Shown here: positions 35,999-43,876 of the stretch, piece after piece | Layout of the letters: each line of letters starts with the position of its first letter | Position numbering within the stretch: position 1 is the stretch's first letter | Assembly (NCBI GenBank): GCA_036394575.1 | Contig: DASWEY010000006.1 | Location: forward strand, 55,337 to 119,336 | Length of the DNA: 64,000 bases | Source of the DNA: UKL13-2 sp036394575 | GTDB lineage: Bacteria > Pseudomonadota > Gammaproteobacteria > Burkholderiales > Usitatibacteraceae | Reading direction: 5' to 3' | The notes under the pieces: generated by a model | What the model saw: only the letters and a program-made list of their open reading frames with translations | Told to the model about the DNA's origin: nothing | The model's database searches: none | Translations under genes and position numbers: made by a program

Positions 35999-38407
35999 TC
36001 AAGCCTCCGAGGTGTAATCCAGAAACTTCTCCGGCGAAACGCGAATGGCAGCACCTGTCGGGCACGCCCGCACGCACGCCGCCCCGCCTTTCTGCCCCTT
36101 GCACATATCGCACTTCACGGCCTTCTTGGCGAGCGTCTTGTCCTCGCTTTTGGTCTCCGTACCCGGCTCGTCACCTAGGCCGAACAGCAGCCAGGACATC
36201 AAGGTCGGTTTGTTCTTTTGCGGGGTAACCGGCGCCAGCTGGATCACGCCATAGGGGCAGTTCTTCTCGCAGTTGCCGCAGCCGATGCAGGTGTCCTGGA
36301 TATACACCTCGCCGTTGGGCGAGCGGTGGATGGCGTCGGGCGGGCAGTCTTTCATGCAGTGCGGATGTTCGCAATGGCGGCACGAGGTCGGCACATGGAT
36401 CTGCGCATAGGTGGGCCCGGCTTCGCGGTTCAGGCGCGAGGTGCCGCCGTGGGTTTCGGCGCAGGCTTTTTCGCAGTTGTCGCAGCGGATGCACAGCGAT
36501 TCGTCGATCAGCAGCACATCGGTGGCCTCACCCAGGCCCTGCTGGATCAGGAAGGAGATCAGGTTGCCCGATTCGGTCGAGGATTCCATCGCCTGGTTGA
36601 TGCGCATGCGGTCCAGCAATTTGCTGTCGATGCGCCCGCGCACCGTGGAGTGCGAGGCCATCACCTCGATGAAGCGGTTGGCCTGGAGCATGATCGCCTC
36701 GGTCGGCACGGCCGCGCGGATGGTGGCCGAGCGCGGCGCATCCGACATCAGTGCCATCTCGCCCACATAATTGCCGGCCGCCACGTAGGACAGCACCACC
36801 TCGTTGCCGCTGATCTTGCGCGACACCGTCACCGAACCCTTGCGGATCAGGTACAGACCATCGGCGGAATCACCTTCCCGGAACAGGATCTCGCCGGCGT
36901 TATAGGCCTTGATGGTGGCGGTGCCGACCAGGTAATCGACTTCCTCCTCGCGCATCGTCGGCGACAGGTACTGGCGCACCGCGCGCTTCATCATCACGTT
37001 ATCCAGCGTGCGGCGCACCGATTCCACCGAGGCGATCAGCTTCAGCATCGAGCGGCGCGGGGTCTCGATCAGCAGGGTGCGCTTCTGCGCCTTGATGGTG
37101 GCGCTGCGGCGGCGGCCCGAGATCAGGCCCATCTCGCCGAAGAATTCGCCCACGCCAAGTTGAAAGGCGAGCATATTGCCTTCGGTGCTGGGGGTCTCGA
37201 CCACCACGCCGCCCTCGACGATGGCGTAGAACGAGTTCGAATAGTCGTTGCGCGCGAAGATGATCTCGCCTTCCTGCGGGCGGTGGATTTCGCTGTCGAG
37301 CAGAAATTCGCGCAACTGCAGGGCGGTGAGGCCAGACAGCAGGGGCACATTGCGCGCGATATGCGCGACCGCATCCGAGACGGTGGTGATCTTGATATTC
37401 TTGAACTTGGCGCGCAGCACCGGCTCATCGGCCGGCTCGACCGGATTGCCGAGGATATATTCCACCGCCTCGTAACCCTGGTTCATGGCCTGCTTGATCA
37501 GCGGATAGCCGCCCAGGGCGCCAACAATATAGAGGCCGGGCACATTCGATTCGTATTGCGCCGACAGCGCCGGCACCGCCCCCGGGTCGGCATTGGGAAA
37601 CTTCACGCCGAAACTCTCCACCAGCTTGCGCGGCGGGGTGGCGCCCAGGCGCGCGATGACGCGATGACAGGCGATGGTTTCCCCGCCCTGCGGCGTCTTG
37701 GCGAAGAAGCGCGCCGGCAGGCCATCGCCGCTTTCATTCGGCTCGACCTTTTCCACCTTGGTGCCGAAGCGGCAGTCCACCTTGCCGTCCTTGATCGCGC
37801 CAAGAATGGCGGCCAGGTTGCCGTCCTTGCAACGCGTGAATTCATCGTTGCGGTTGACCATGATGACGCGGTTTTTTGCCGACAGCGCGATCGCATTCTC
37901 GATCGCCGCATCGCCCGCGCCGACTACGACGATGGTCTCATCCTCGAATTCGCCCGGGTCGTCGAGCTGGTATTGCACCATCGGCAAATCCTCGCCGGGC
38001 GCGCCCAGCTTGCGCAGATTGCCCTGCAGGCCGATCGCCAGGATGATGTGTGCCGCCTGCACCTGCTGCTGGTTGGCCAGGGCGATGGTGAAATCGCCCC
38101 TGGCGCCGGAAATGCCAGTCACCATCGCGCCATGGCGCAGATGGACGGCATGTTTCTTCAACTCGCGATCCCAGGTGCCGAGCACGTTCTCGCGCGTGCC
38201 GGCGGCGAAACTCATCGGGCTGCGCAGCGGCAGCACGCCCGGCTCGGCCATCACGTGTTTGCCTTTCTGGTATTTGTAGATGGTGTCCGCGGCATGATTC
38301 TCGGCCTCGAGCAGGATGTGCGGAATTTTCAGCTCGGCCGCATGCGCCGCCGCCGACAGCCCGGCCGGGCCGGAGCCGATGATGGCGATCTGGAATTTTT
38401 CACTCAT
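35999..38407 (-). CDS. Flavoprotein with two cyclic-nucleotide-binding domains and a four-cluster ferredoxin domain
   Basis: An 802-residue, probably cytoplasmic redox protein. Residues 1-330 are a two-dinucleotide-fold FAD/NAD(P)H domain (IIGSGPAGLSAA, VVVGAGDAAIENA) without a CxxC disulfide pair, so it is not a true thioredoxin reductase. Two cNMP-binding-like domains follow near 365-480 and 500-615 (each with GE-I-F-x-D then GEFFGEMGLISGRRRSATI or GNYVGEMALMSDAPRSATI). A ferredoxin part near 650-790 has four Cys sets (CIRCDNCEKAC, CRHCEHPHCMKDC, CIGCGNCEKNC, CDMCKGQKGGAACVRAC), as in NrfC/DmsB-type proteins, enough for four [4Fe-4S] clusters. It is the last gene of the cytochrome operon; GAGGTAA overlaps the previous stop. 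Likely NAD(P)H- or quinone-linked electron transfer; partner unknown. Confidence 0.88.
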   Translation of the reverse strand: MSEKFQIAIIGSGPAGLSAAAHAAELKIPHILLEAENHAADTIYKYQKGKHVMAEPGVLPLRSPMSFAAGTRENVLGTWDRELKKHAVHLRHGAMVTGISGARGDFTIALANQQQVQAAHIILAIGLQGNLRKLGAPGEDLPMVQYQLDDPGEFEDETIVVVGAGDAAIENAIALSAKNRVIMVNRNDEFTRCKDGNLAAILGAIKDGKVDCRFGTKVEKVEPNESGDGLPARFFAKTPQGGETIACHRVIARLGATPPRKLVESFGVKFPNADPGAVPALSAQYESNVPGLYIVGALGGYPLIKQAMNQGYEAVEYILGNPVEPADEPVLRAKFKNIKITTVSDAVAHIARNVPLLSGLTALQLREFLLDSEIHRPQEGEIIFARNDYSNSFYAIVEGGVVVETPSTEGNMLAFQLGVGEFFGEMGLISGRRRSATIKAQKRTLLIETPRRSMLKLIASVESVRRTLDNVMMKRAVRQYLSPTMREEEVDYLVGTATIKAYNAGEILFREGDSADGLYLIRKGSVTVSRKISGNEVVLSYVAAGNYVGEMALMSDAPRSATIRAAVPTEAIMLQANRFIEVMASHSTVRGRIDSKLLDRMRINQAMESSTESGNLISFLIQQGLGEATDVLLIDESLCIRCDNCEKACAETHGGTSRLNREAGPTYAQIHVPTSCRHCEHPHCMKDCPPDAIHRSPNGEVYIQDTCIGCGNCEKNCPYGVIQLAPVTPQKNKPTLMSWLLFGLGDEPGTETKSEDKTLAKKAVKCDMCKGQKGGAACVRACPTGAAIRVSPEKFLDYTSEA

Positions 38408-38412
38408 GGGAA

Positions 38413-39924
38413 TTACCTCGGATTCAGCAGCAAACGCAGCGGCATCAGTTGCGCCCGGAATTCGGCCGGCTGATAGCGTTCATCGTTGTCCAGCGTGGCG
38501 TTGACCCTGCCCATCTGCGTATTGAAGGCGCTGACATCGCGCAACGCGCCGGTCTTGGCGAGATAACTGCCGACGCTGGCAATCGCCATGGTCACCTGCT
38601 CGGCTGCCGCATAGTCGGAATAGTCTCCTGCCGCGCCTTCATCAATCAGGCGCAGGACCACCCGGCGGACCATGCCGTTGTCCACGGTTTGCGCCTCGAT
38701 GCGGGCGACCATTTCCAGCACCAGCTTGCGCGTTGCCTGTGCCTCCGCCGCTACATCGCCGACGCCGGCGACGGCGCGATGCAGCTTGCGCACCTGCTCG
38801 CTCAGGCGCTCGCCCAGCGCCGGATTCATGGCATAGGCAATGGCGCGCAGCATCAGCAGGCTGGAATCGTTCAGCCGCACCAGGCCCGGCGACAGGCGCG
38901 GGCCGAGTGCTGTTTTCGCCTGCCAGCGGTTATTGCTCATCGGGTGATGGCAGGCATGGCAATCGAACAGCACCAGCTCGGGGAAAGCGCCGTCGTGGCC
39001 GCGCTTGTCGTCGAGCAGGATGTCGAGGGTGTCGGCCGCCGCCAGCGCCTGGCCGATCGCCCAGATCTTGCTGCCGTCCCAGACTTTCTTGCGCGCGGCG
39101 TAATCCTGGTCGACCACGAAATGGCGTGGCGCGATTTCGGTAAAGGTATCGAGTTCGAAGCTCATGCGCGGATGGCCGGCCGCCATGATGCGATGCGTGA
39201 CCAGCTTGTCCTTGTTGCCGAAATGGCAGGACAGGCACAGCCGCGCGCGCGCCACCGCGTCGTCGGTGGGGTAAAGCCCGGCCTCGATATTGCGGGCATG
39301 GCTGGCATCGGGTTCGACATGGCTCCTGATCCATTTTTCCGCCGGGCCGTGGCAGCCCTCGCAAGTAACGCCATCGACGAGCTTGAAGCGTTCGCCACGC
39401 TGCGCCTCCGGCGGGTTGTGCGCATGGCAGTCAAGGCAGATCCTGCTTTCATGCGCGGGCTGCGGCAAACCGAGGTTCCCGGCGATCTTCTGCGAGCGCG
39501 CATTCAGCAGTACATTGTAGGCGCGTGCATGCTTGTCGGTGCGCGACCAGGTGATGTATTCGTTTTGCAGGACGTTGGAGTCCTTCCATGTTTTGATCGA
39601 GCCGTGGCAGAGGCTGGATGCGCAGGTCACGGTGCCTTGGGTTTGGTGTGCGGACTGATAGGGCAGGGGCGGCGGCAGGGCCTTGCCTTCGAGTTGGGTT
39701 TGCGCGTTGGCTGAGACGGTAAGCAGCACGGAGAGGACTGCACTCCAGCATGTGAAGGCGATCTTGACGTACAAGCCTCTGTAATGGGGATCTTGTTCGC
39801 TCGGCCCCACGCGCGTCGTCCCAGCGCAGGCTGGGACCCAGTCCAGTCCAGGGTTTTGAATATACGATGGACTGGATTCCGGCCTTCGCCGGAATGACGA
39901 ATTTTTTTCATTTATTGTTTTCAT
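38413..39924 (-). CDS. Pentaheme c-type cytochrome (cytochrome c554-like)
   Basis: A periplasmic multiheme cytochrome with one CX4CH site (CASSLCH) and four CxxCH sites (CLDCH, CEGCH, CLSCH, CHACH), so up to five hemes. The hydrophobic signal stretch FTCWSAVLSVLLTVSANA ends in a likely ANA|Q cleavage site. The coordinates give the full frame from an ATG that overlaps the upstream stop (ATGA). Its first 50 residues are mostly translated repeat II (residues 10-38). An alternative TTG at 39774, just after AGAGG, puts the signal peptide at the N-terminus and may be the real start. It lies between the decaheme and flavoprotein genes of the same operon. Confidence 0.85.
   Translation of the reverse strand: MKTINEKNSSFRRRPESSPSYIQNPGLDWVPACAGTTRVGPSEQDPHYRGLYVKIAFTCWSAVLSVLLTVSANAQTQLEGKALPPPLPYQSAHQTQGTVTCASSLCHGSIKTWKDSNVLQNEYITWSRTDKHARAYNVLLNARSQKIAGNLGLPQPAHESRICLDCHAHNPPEAQRGERFKLVDGVTCEGCHGPAEKWIRSHVEPDASHARNIEAGLYPTDDAVARARLCLSCHFGNKDKLVTHRIMAAGHPRMSFELDTFTEIAPRHFVVDQDYAARKKVWDGSKIWAIGQALAAADTLDILLDDKRGHDGAFPELVLFDCHACHHPMSNNRWQAKTALGPRLSPGLVRLNDSSLLMLRAIAYAMNPALGERLSEQVRKLHRAVAGVGDVAAEAQATRKLVLEMVARIEAQTVDNGMVRRVVLRLIDEGAAGDYSDYAAAEQVTMAIASVGSYLAKTGALRDVSAFNTQMGRVNATLDNDERYQPAEFRAQLMPLRLLLNPR
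39815..39899. repeat. Dispersed repeat family II, full copy inside a cytochrome frame
   Basis: GTCGTCCCAGCGCAGGCTGG plus GACCCAGTCC at the left and ATGGACTGGATTCC...GGAATGACG at the right. It closely matches the copy at 13981. On the minus strand it is read in frame as part of the pentaheme cytochrome open frame. Confidence 0.8.
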
Positions 39925-42900
39925 TTCATGGCCTCCGCCGGCACGAACCTGGCCCGCTCGACCTCATCACTCACGGTCCACGGTTTGCCTTCCGGCGTCA
40001 AATAGAATTTGCGCATTTCACCGAGATTGAATGGTCGCGCACCGATACGGCCGAACACCGCGATCTGTCCCCCGGTTTCATCCACGCCGCGGTCGCGGTC
40101 GAGGCCTTTGGACATGGCCAATGCAGCCGACTCGGTTTTGCGCCAGGCGATCAGCTGCGGCTTGGGTTCGGGCGAGAAGCCGTAGAACTTGGGTTGCGAA
40201 TCCGGCGAGGTCAGTTGCAGCACCTTGAGGCCGTTGACGCCGTCGGCCACGTAGGCAAACAGCGAGGCATTGGTCGAGCCCACCACCACGTCCTGCGCAT
40301 CGTTCAATTTGCCCTCGGCGTTGAAGCGCTGGTATTCCTTGGGCGTCGTCGGCTTTTCGATATCGACGATGACGAGTCCATCCTTGCCCGCCGCTACATA
40401 GGCATAGGTGCGGGCCGCATAGACGCGGCGTGCACCGGCCAACGGCACATTGGCTACTACTGAAGGCGTTTCCGGCATGGTGACGTCGATCACCTCAAGG
40501 CCCTTGGCGGTGGTGGCGAACAGATAGCGGAACTGCAAGGCGGAAGCGCGCATATCGCTGAGCGGCAGTTTGGCGGCGACCACCGGCTTGAGCGGATCAT
40601 TCAGGTTGAGGATCACCAGACCGGCATCGGCGGCGATATAGGCGTAATAACCGCCGAGGACGATGTGGCGCGCGCCTTTCAGAATATTGCCGTCATTCCA
40701 GGTCAGCGCGCGTTTCAGGAAGTTGTTGCGCGGCTCGCCGTCGGCGAAGGTGTCGACATTCACCACGATCAGGCCTTCGACGGCATCGACCACGAACGCG
40801 TAGTGGTAGATCGGATGGAAAGCCTGCTCATGATTGGCGCCGCGCATCAACTCGCCCTGGTTGCGCTGCGGGGCGATGGCCTGGTTGGTCGGCAGGGCCA
40901 TGCAGGTGGCGTTGCGGCTCGCGATATGCGCATCCTGGCCCAAGGGCGAGAAGGGCGCCGTGGTGATGCGCTGCGAGACGCCCTTATTGGCGATATTGGC
41001 CACATCGTAAACGCGGAAGCCGCCTTCGCCCTCGGCGACGAACAGGTATTCGCCACGCAATTGCAGGCAGCGCGCGGCGCCATCGGTGGAATGCGCATGC
41101 GCCTCGGGCAATTCCTGCCCGCGTTTCTGGTGCGCCGCGAACCAGTCGGGATAGGCATATTTTTGCAGATAGCTGCCGATCACGGCTTGCGGCTCGTCCC
41201 ATTCGGTGACGGTGACCGCCTCGATATTTTTGGCGCCGCCCACCCAGGCGTTGTAGCCGATGAAGTTGACGAAGTTGGTGCCTTGCAGCAGCAGCTGGGC
41301 CATGATCGCGTTGTTGTCGTTGTTGCGGCTGAGGTGGCAGTCGCTGCAGGTCTTGGTCTCCGCGGTGCGTTCGGTATGCGGGTAATGCGGCGCGAAGGCC
41401 TGCGAGGAAAAACCGCTGGCCGCAATCGGCGGTTGCTGGATATAGATTTTCTCGCGGTTGGCATTGGTCGAGGACAGCACCAGGGCCGAGCTGGAACGGA
41501 TCGGCGATATTCGCGAACCCTTTACCGGCCCGTGTACGCCGAGCTGGAACATATCGTCGCGTGCCACCTGCGGGTTGTAGGTAGCGTAATTGCGGCTCTC
41601 GCCACCTTCGTAATGATGGCGCTCGGTCTTGGCGTTGGCCTGGATCGGCAGATGGCAGCCGGCGCAGGAAGTGGTCCACGACAGATGGCAGGTGTAGCAG
41701 GTCATCTTTTCGTTTGAGTGCGCCATCGTCGGCGCCTGGCCATCGCCATCTTTGGAGCCCGCACCCCACTCGCCCGTGCGCCCCGCAGCGCCGGCATGCA
41801 TCAGCTTGGCGCGCGCCGCCTTCTCGTTGTACCTGGGATTGCCCGGCGTGACGCTGTCCTTCACCAGGCTCATTTCCCATTCCTTGTTGGCGTCGAGCGC
41901 GGAGCGCTGGTAGAGCTTGCCGTCGCGCCATTCAAAGCGCGCGCGGCCATCCTGGGTGCGCAGCAATTTCAGGTCGCGGCCGCCGGGCTGTGCGGCGGGT
42001 CCCGAGGTGAACAGGGTCGGGTATTTGTCGGTGGTGCCGTGGCAATCGGTGCAATCGATTTCAATGGCGGCGGCGACTTCGCCGTAGATATGGCCATTGC
42101 CATGCGCGTCCTGCGAGAAGTGGCAATCCACGCAAGCCATGCCTTTGTCGAGATGGATCGAGGTGAGGTGTACCGCCTTGTCGAATTTTTTCGGGTCGGA
42201 GTCGGCCACCGGCTTGCCGGCTGCGTCGAGCAGGGTGCCCTTGCGGTCGCGCTTGAACACCTGGCGGAAATTCCAGCCGTGGCCGTGGTAATCGGCGAAC
42301 TGGGTGTCTTTCAGCGTCGGGTTGAGCGCCGATACGTTCTTCGAAAAATTCCGGTCGCCCCACAGGCCGCGGATCGAGGCTTCTTCCGGATTGCGGTCGA
42401 GAATTTCGCGCGCTTCCCTGGCCGTCGGGTATTTCTGCTGCTTGGGCCACATGCTCGGCGCATCGGCCTCGTAATCCCACATGGTGGTGCCGTAGAAGGA
42501 ATTCACGAACACATTCGGCTGGTGCATATGGCAGACCATGCACTGCGAGGAGGGAATGGCGCGGGTGAATTCATGCTTGAGCGGATGGCCGGATTTGTCT
42601 TTCGGAATGACCGGGTCCTTGGTTTGTGTCTTGCCCTCGTTGCCGAATTGCGCATAAGGCCCGCTGTGCTTCGGGTCGCGGTCGTTGGCGTAGACGGTAT
42701 GGCAGGCGGTGCAGCCCGAGGAACGGTAGTCGCCGGGCTGCTCATTGGTGCCGAGGAACCAGAGGTGCGGATCGTTGAGGCGCGTCTTGGTGATATTGAT
42801 CACCGGCACCGAGATACGGCTGCCGGTGCCGGGGCCGCGATTGGATTGCTTGATATCGGGGCGGCCGGGCTCGTCAAGCTTCTGCAGCGCACCCGAAGCG

Positions 42901-43874
42901 TTGGGCAGGCCCACTTCCGGGAACTGCGAATTGATCACGCGCCCGCCGCGCTCGAACACGCGGAAGACATCGCCGGGCGGCACCGACTCCCAGGTGGGCA
43001 GGGGCGCGAGTGTAGGCAGGATACCCATCGCCGTCATTTGCGCATTCACCGCCACCGGGTTTTTGATCGCGGCCGGCTTGCCGTCGGCGGTATAGGCCTC
43101 GCCGAGGATGTAGCGCTTGTAGGGCAGGATGCCGTTGTTGTACGCGGCGCCGCCGAACAGCATGGCAGACGAAGACATCAAGCTGCGTTCGACCGCCTGC
43201 ACCGTCTCCAGATGGCAGGCGCCGCAAGCCTCGCGCGCCACGCGTAGATCGCCCGGGTTCATGAAGCGCACGAATTCATGTGCCTCAATATTCAGCAGGG
43301 TGTAGGAGCCTTCCGGATTGGCGCTGGCGGGGTAATTCCAGGCGCGCTCGTACTTCGGCAGGATGTGCGCGCGCGCCATCGCGGCGCGATAGCCGGATTC
43401 GTCCTGGCTGTGGGTCTGCGCATCCTTGGGCTTCAATACCGCCGCATCGCCGCCATGGCAATCGGTACAGCCCAGCACCACGCCGGGATTGGCGTGCATG
43501 GTGTGGCGATCAGTGGCGGTGTGACAGGACATACAGCCGATGGATTTTTTGTCGGCGTCCATCACCGATTGGCGGGCGGGGGCCGGGGATTGTGGCGTGT
43601 AGCTGCGCGCCACGGCGGGCGATTCGGTCGATGCGATTGCAGCTTTGGAAAAAAAAGGAGTAACAGAAAGCAAAGCAAATACTGTCGCCCCGGCGAAGGC
43701 CGGGGCCCAATTTACGTAAATTGGATCCCGGCCTTCGCCGGGATGACATTTCCTCTTTAGCCCAATCCTTCGATATAAATTTACGTAGAACGCCATTTGG
43801 CGCGCCTTCCTGGCCCAAAATGCTCCAGAAGCCGCGCCAATGCTGGGGTTTCGATTTTTGATTTTCGTCGCCAT
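39921..43874 (-). CDS. Decaheme c-type cytochrome with LVIVD-type beta-propeller
   Basis: About 1317 residues. Ten CxxCH sites lie between about residues 115 and 890 (CMSCH, CTDCH, CGACH, CTACH, CMVCH, CVDCH, CTDCH, CYTCH, CAGCH, CSDCH). The last third holds repeated blades such as FRVYDV, LIVVNV, LVILNL, LEVIDV and LVIVDI, the LVIVD pattern of surface beta-propellers. Signal-like core: VFALLSVTPFFSKAAIA. The frame is open from an ATG three bases after the porin stop, but residues about 9-60 are translated repeat I copy E and a repeat II copy, so the true start is unresolved (another ATG at 43796 lies inside the repeat). With the porin gene upstream it resembles the extracellular partner of a porin-cytochrome conduit. 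Confidence 0.87.
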   Translation of the reverse strand: MATKIKNRNPSIGAASGAFWARKARQMAFYVNLYRRIGLKRKCHPGEGRDPIYVNWAPAFAGATVFALLSVTPFFSKAAIASTESPAVARSYTPQSPAPARQSVMDADKKSIGCMSCHTATDRHTMHANPGVVLGCTDCHGGDAAVLKPKDAQTHSQDESGYRAAMARAHILPKYERAWNYPASANPEGSYTLLNIEAHEFVRFMNPGDLRVAREACGACHLETVQAVERSLMSSSAMLFGGAAYNNGILPYKRYILGEAYTADGKPAAIKNPVAVNAQMTAMGILPTLAPLPTWESVPPGDVFRVFERGGRVINSQFPEVGLPNASGALQKLDEPGRPDIKQSNRGPGTGSRISVPVINITKTRLNDPHLWFLGTNEQPGDYRSSGCTACHTVYANDRDPKHSGPYAQFGNEGKTQTKDPVIPKDKSGHPLKHEFTRAIPSSQCMVCHMHQPNVFVNSFYGTTMWDYEADAPSMWPKQQKYPTAREAREILDRNPEEASIRGLWGDRNFSKNVSALNPTLKDTQFADYHGHGWNFRQVFKRDRKGTLLDAAGKPVADSDPKKFDKAVHLTSIHLDKGMACVDCHFSQDAHGNGHIYGEVAAAIEIDCTDCHGTTDKYPTLFTSGPAAQPGGRDLKLLRTQDGRARFEWRDGKLYQRSALDANKEWEMSLVKDSVTPGNPRYNEKAARAKLMHAGAAGRTGEWGAGSKDGDGQAPTMAHSNEKMTCYTCHLSWTTSCAGCHLPIQANAKTERHHYEGGESRNYATYNPQVARDDMFQLGVHGPVKGSRISPIRSSSALVLSSTNANREKIYIQQPPIAASGFSSQAFAPHYPHTERTAETKTCSDCHLSRNNDNNAIMAQLLLQGTNFVNFIGYNAWVGGAKNIEAVTVTEWDEPQAVIGSYLQKYAYPDWFAAHQKRGQELPEAHAHSTDGAARCLQLRGEYLFVAEGEGGFRVYDVANIANKGVSQRITTAPFSPLGQDAHIASRNATCMALPTNQAIAPQRNQGELMRGANHEQAFHPIYHYAFVVDAVEGLIVVNVDTFADGEPRNNFLKRALTWNDGNILKGARHIVLGGYYAYIAADAGLVILNLNDPLKPVVAAKLPLSDMRASALQFRYLFATTAKGLEVIDVTMPETPSVVANVPLAGARRVYAARTYAYVAAGKDGLVIVDIEKPTTPKEYQRFNAEGKLNDAQDVVVGSTNASLFAYVADGVNGLKVLQLTSPDSQPKFYGFSPEPKPQLIAWRKTESAALAMSKGLDRDRGVDETGGQIAVFGRIGARPFNLGEMRKFYLTPEGKPWTVSDEVERARFVPAEAMK
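43684..43748. repeat. Dispersed repeat family II, compact copy inside the decaheme frame
   Basis: GTCGCCCCGGCGAAGGCCGG and GATCCCGGCCTTCGCCGGG flank a short central palindrome AATTTACGTAAATT. On the minus strand it is read in frame as CHPGEGRDPIYVNWAPAFAG just before the signal core of the decaheme cytochrome. Confidence 0.8.
43783..43850 (+). repeat. Dispersed palindromic repeat family I, copy E
   Basis: ACGTAGAACGCCATTTGGCG at the left, GGCCCAAAATGCTCC in the centre and GCCGCGCCAATGCTGGGG at the right. Orientation as copy F. It occupies the extreme 5' part of the decaheme cytochrome frame. Confidence 0.8.
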
Positions 43875-43876
43875 GC

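Noticed and set aside
35999..38407. Thioredoxin reductase assignment
   Set aside because: The flavin domain lacks a redox CxxC, and it is fused to cNMP and ferredoxin domains.
36218..38473. A 751-codon plus-strand frame opposite the flavoprotein
   Set aside because: It mirrors a gene with clear FAD, cNMP and ferredoxin motifs; its own translation is His/Arg/Ala-rich with no family signature.
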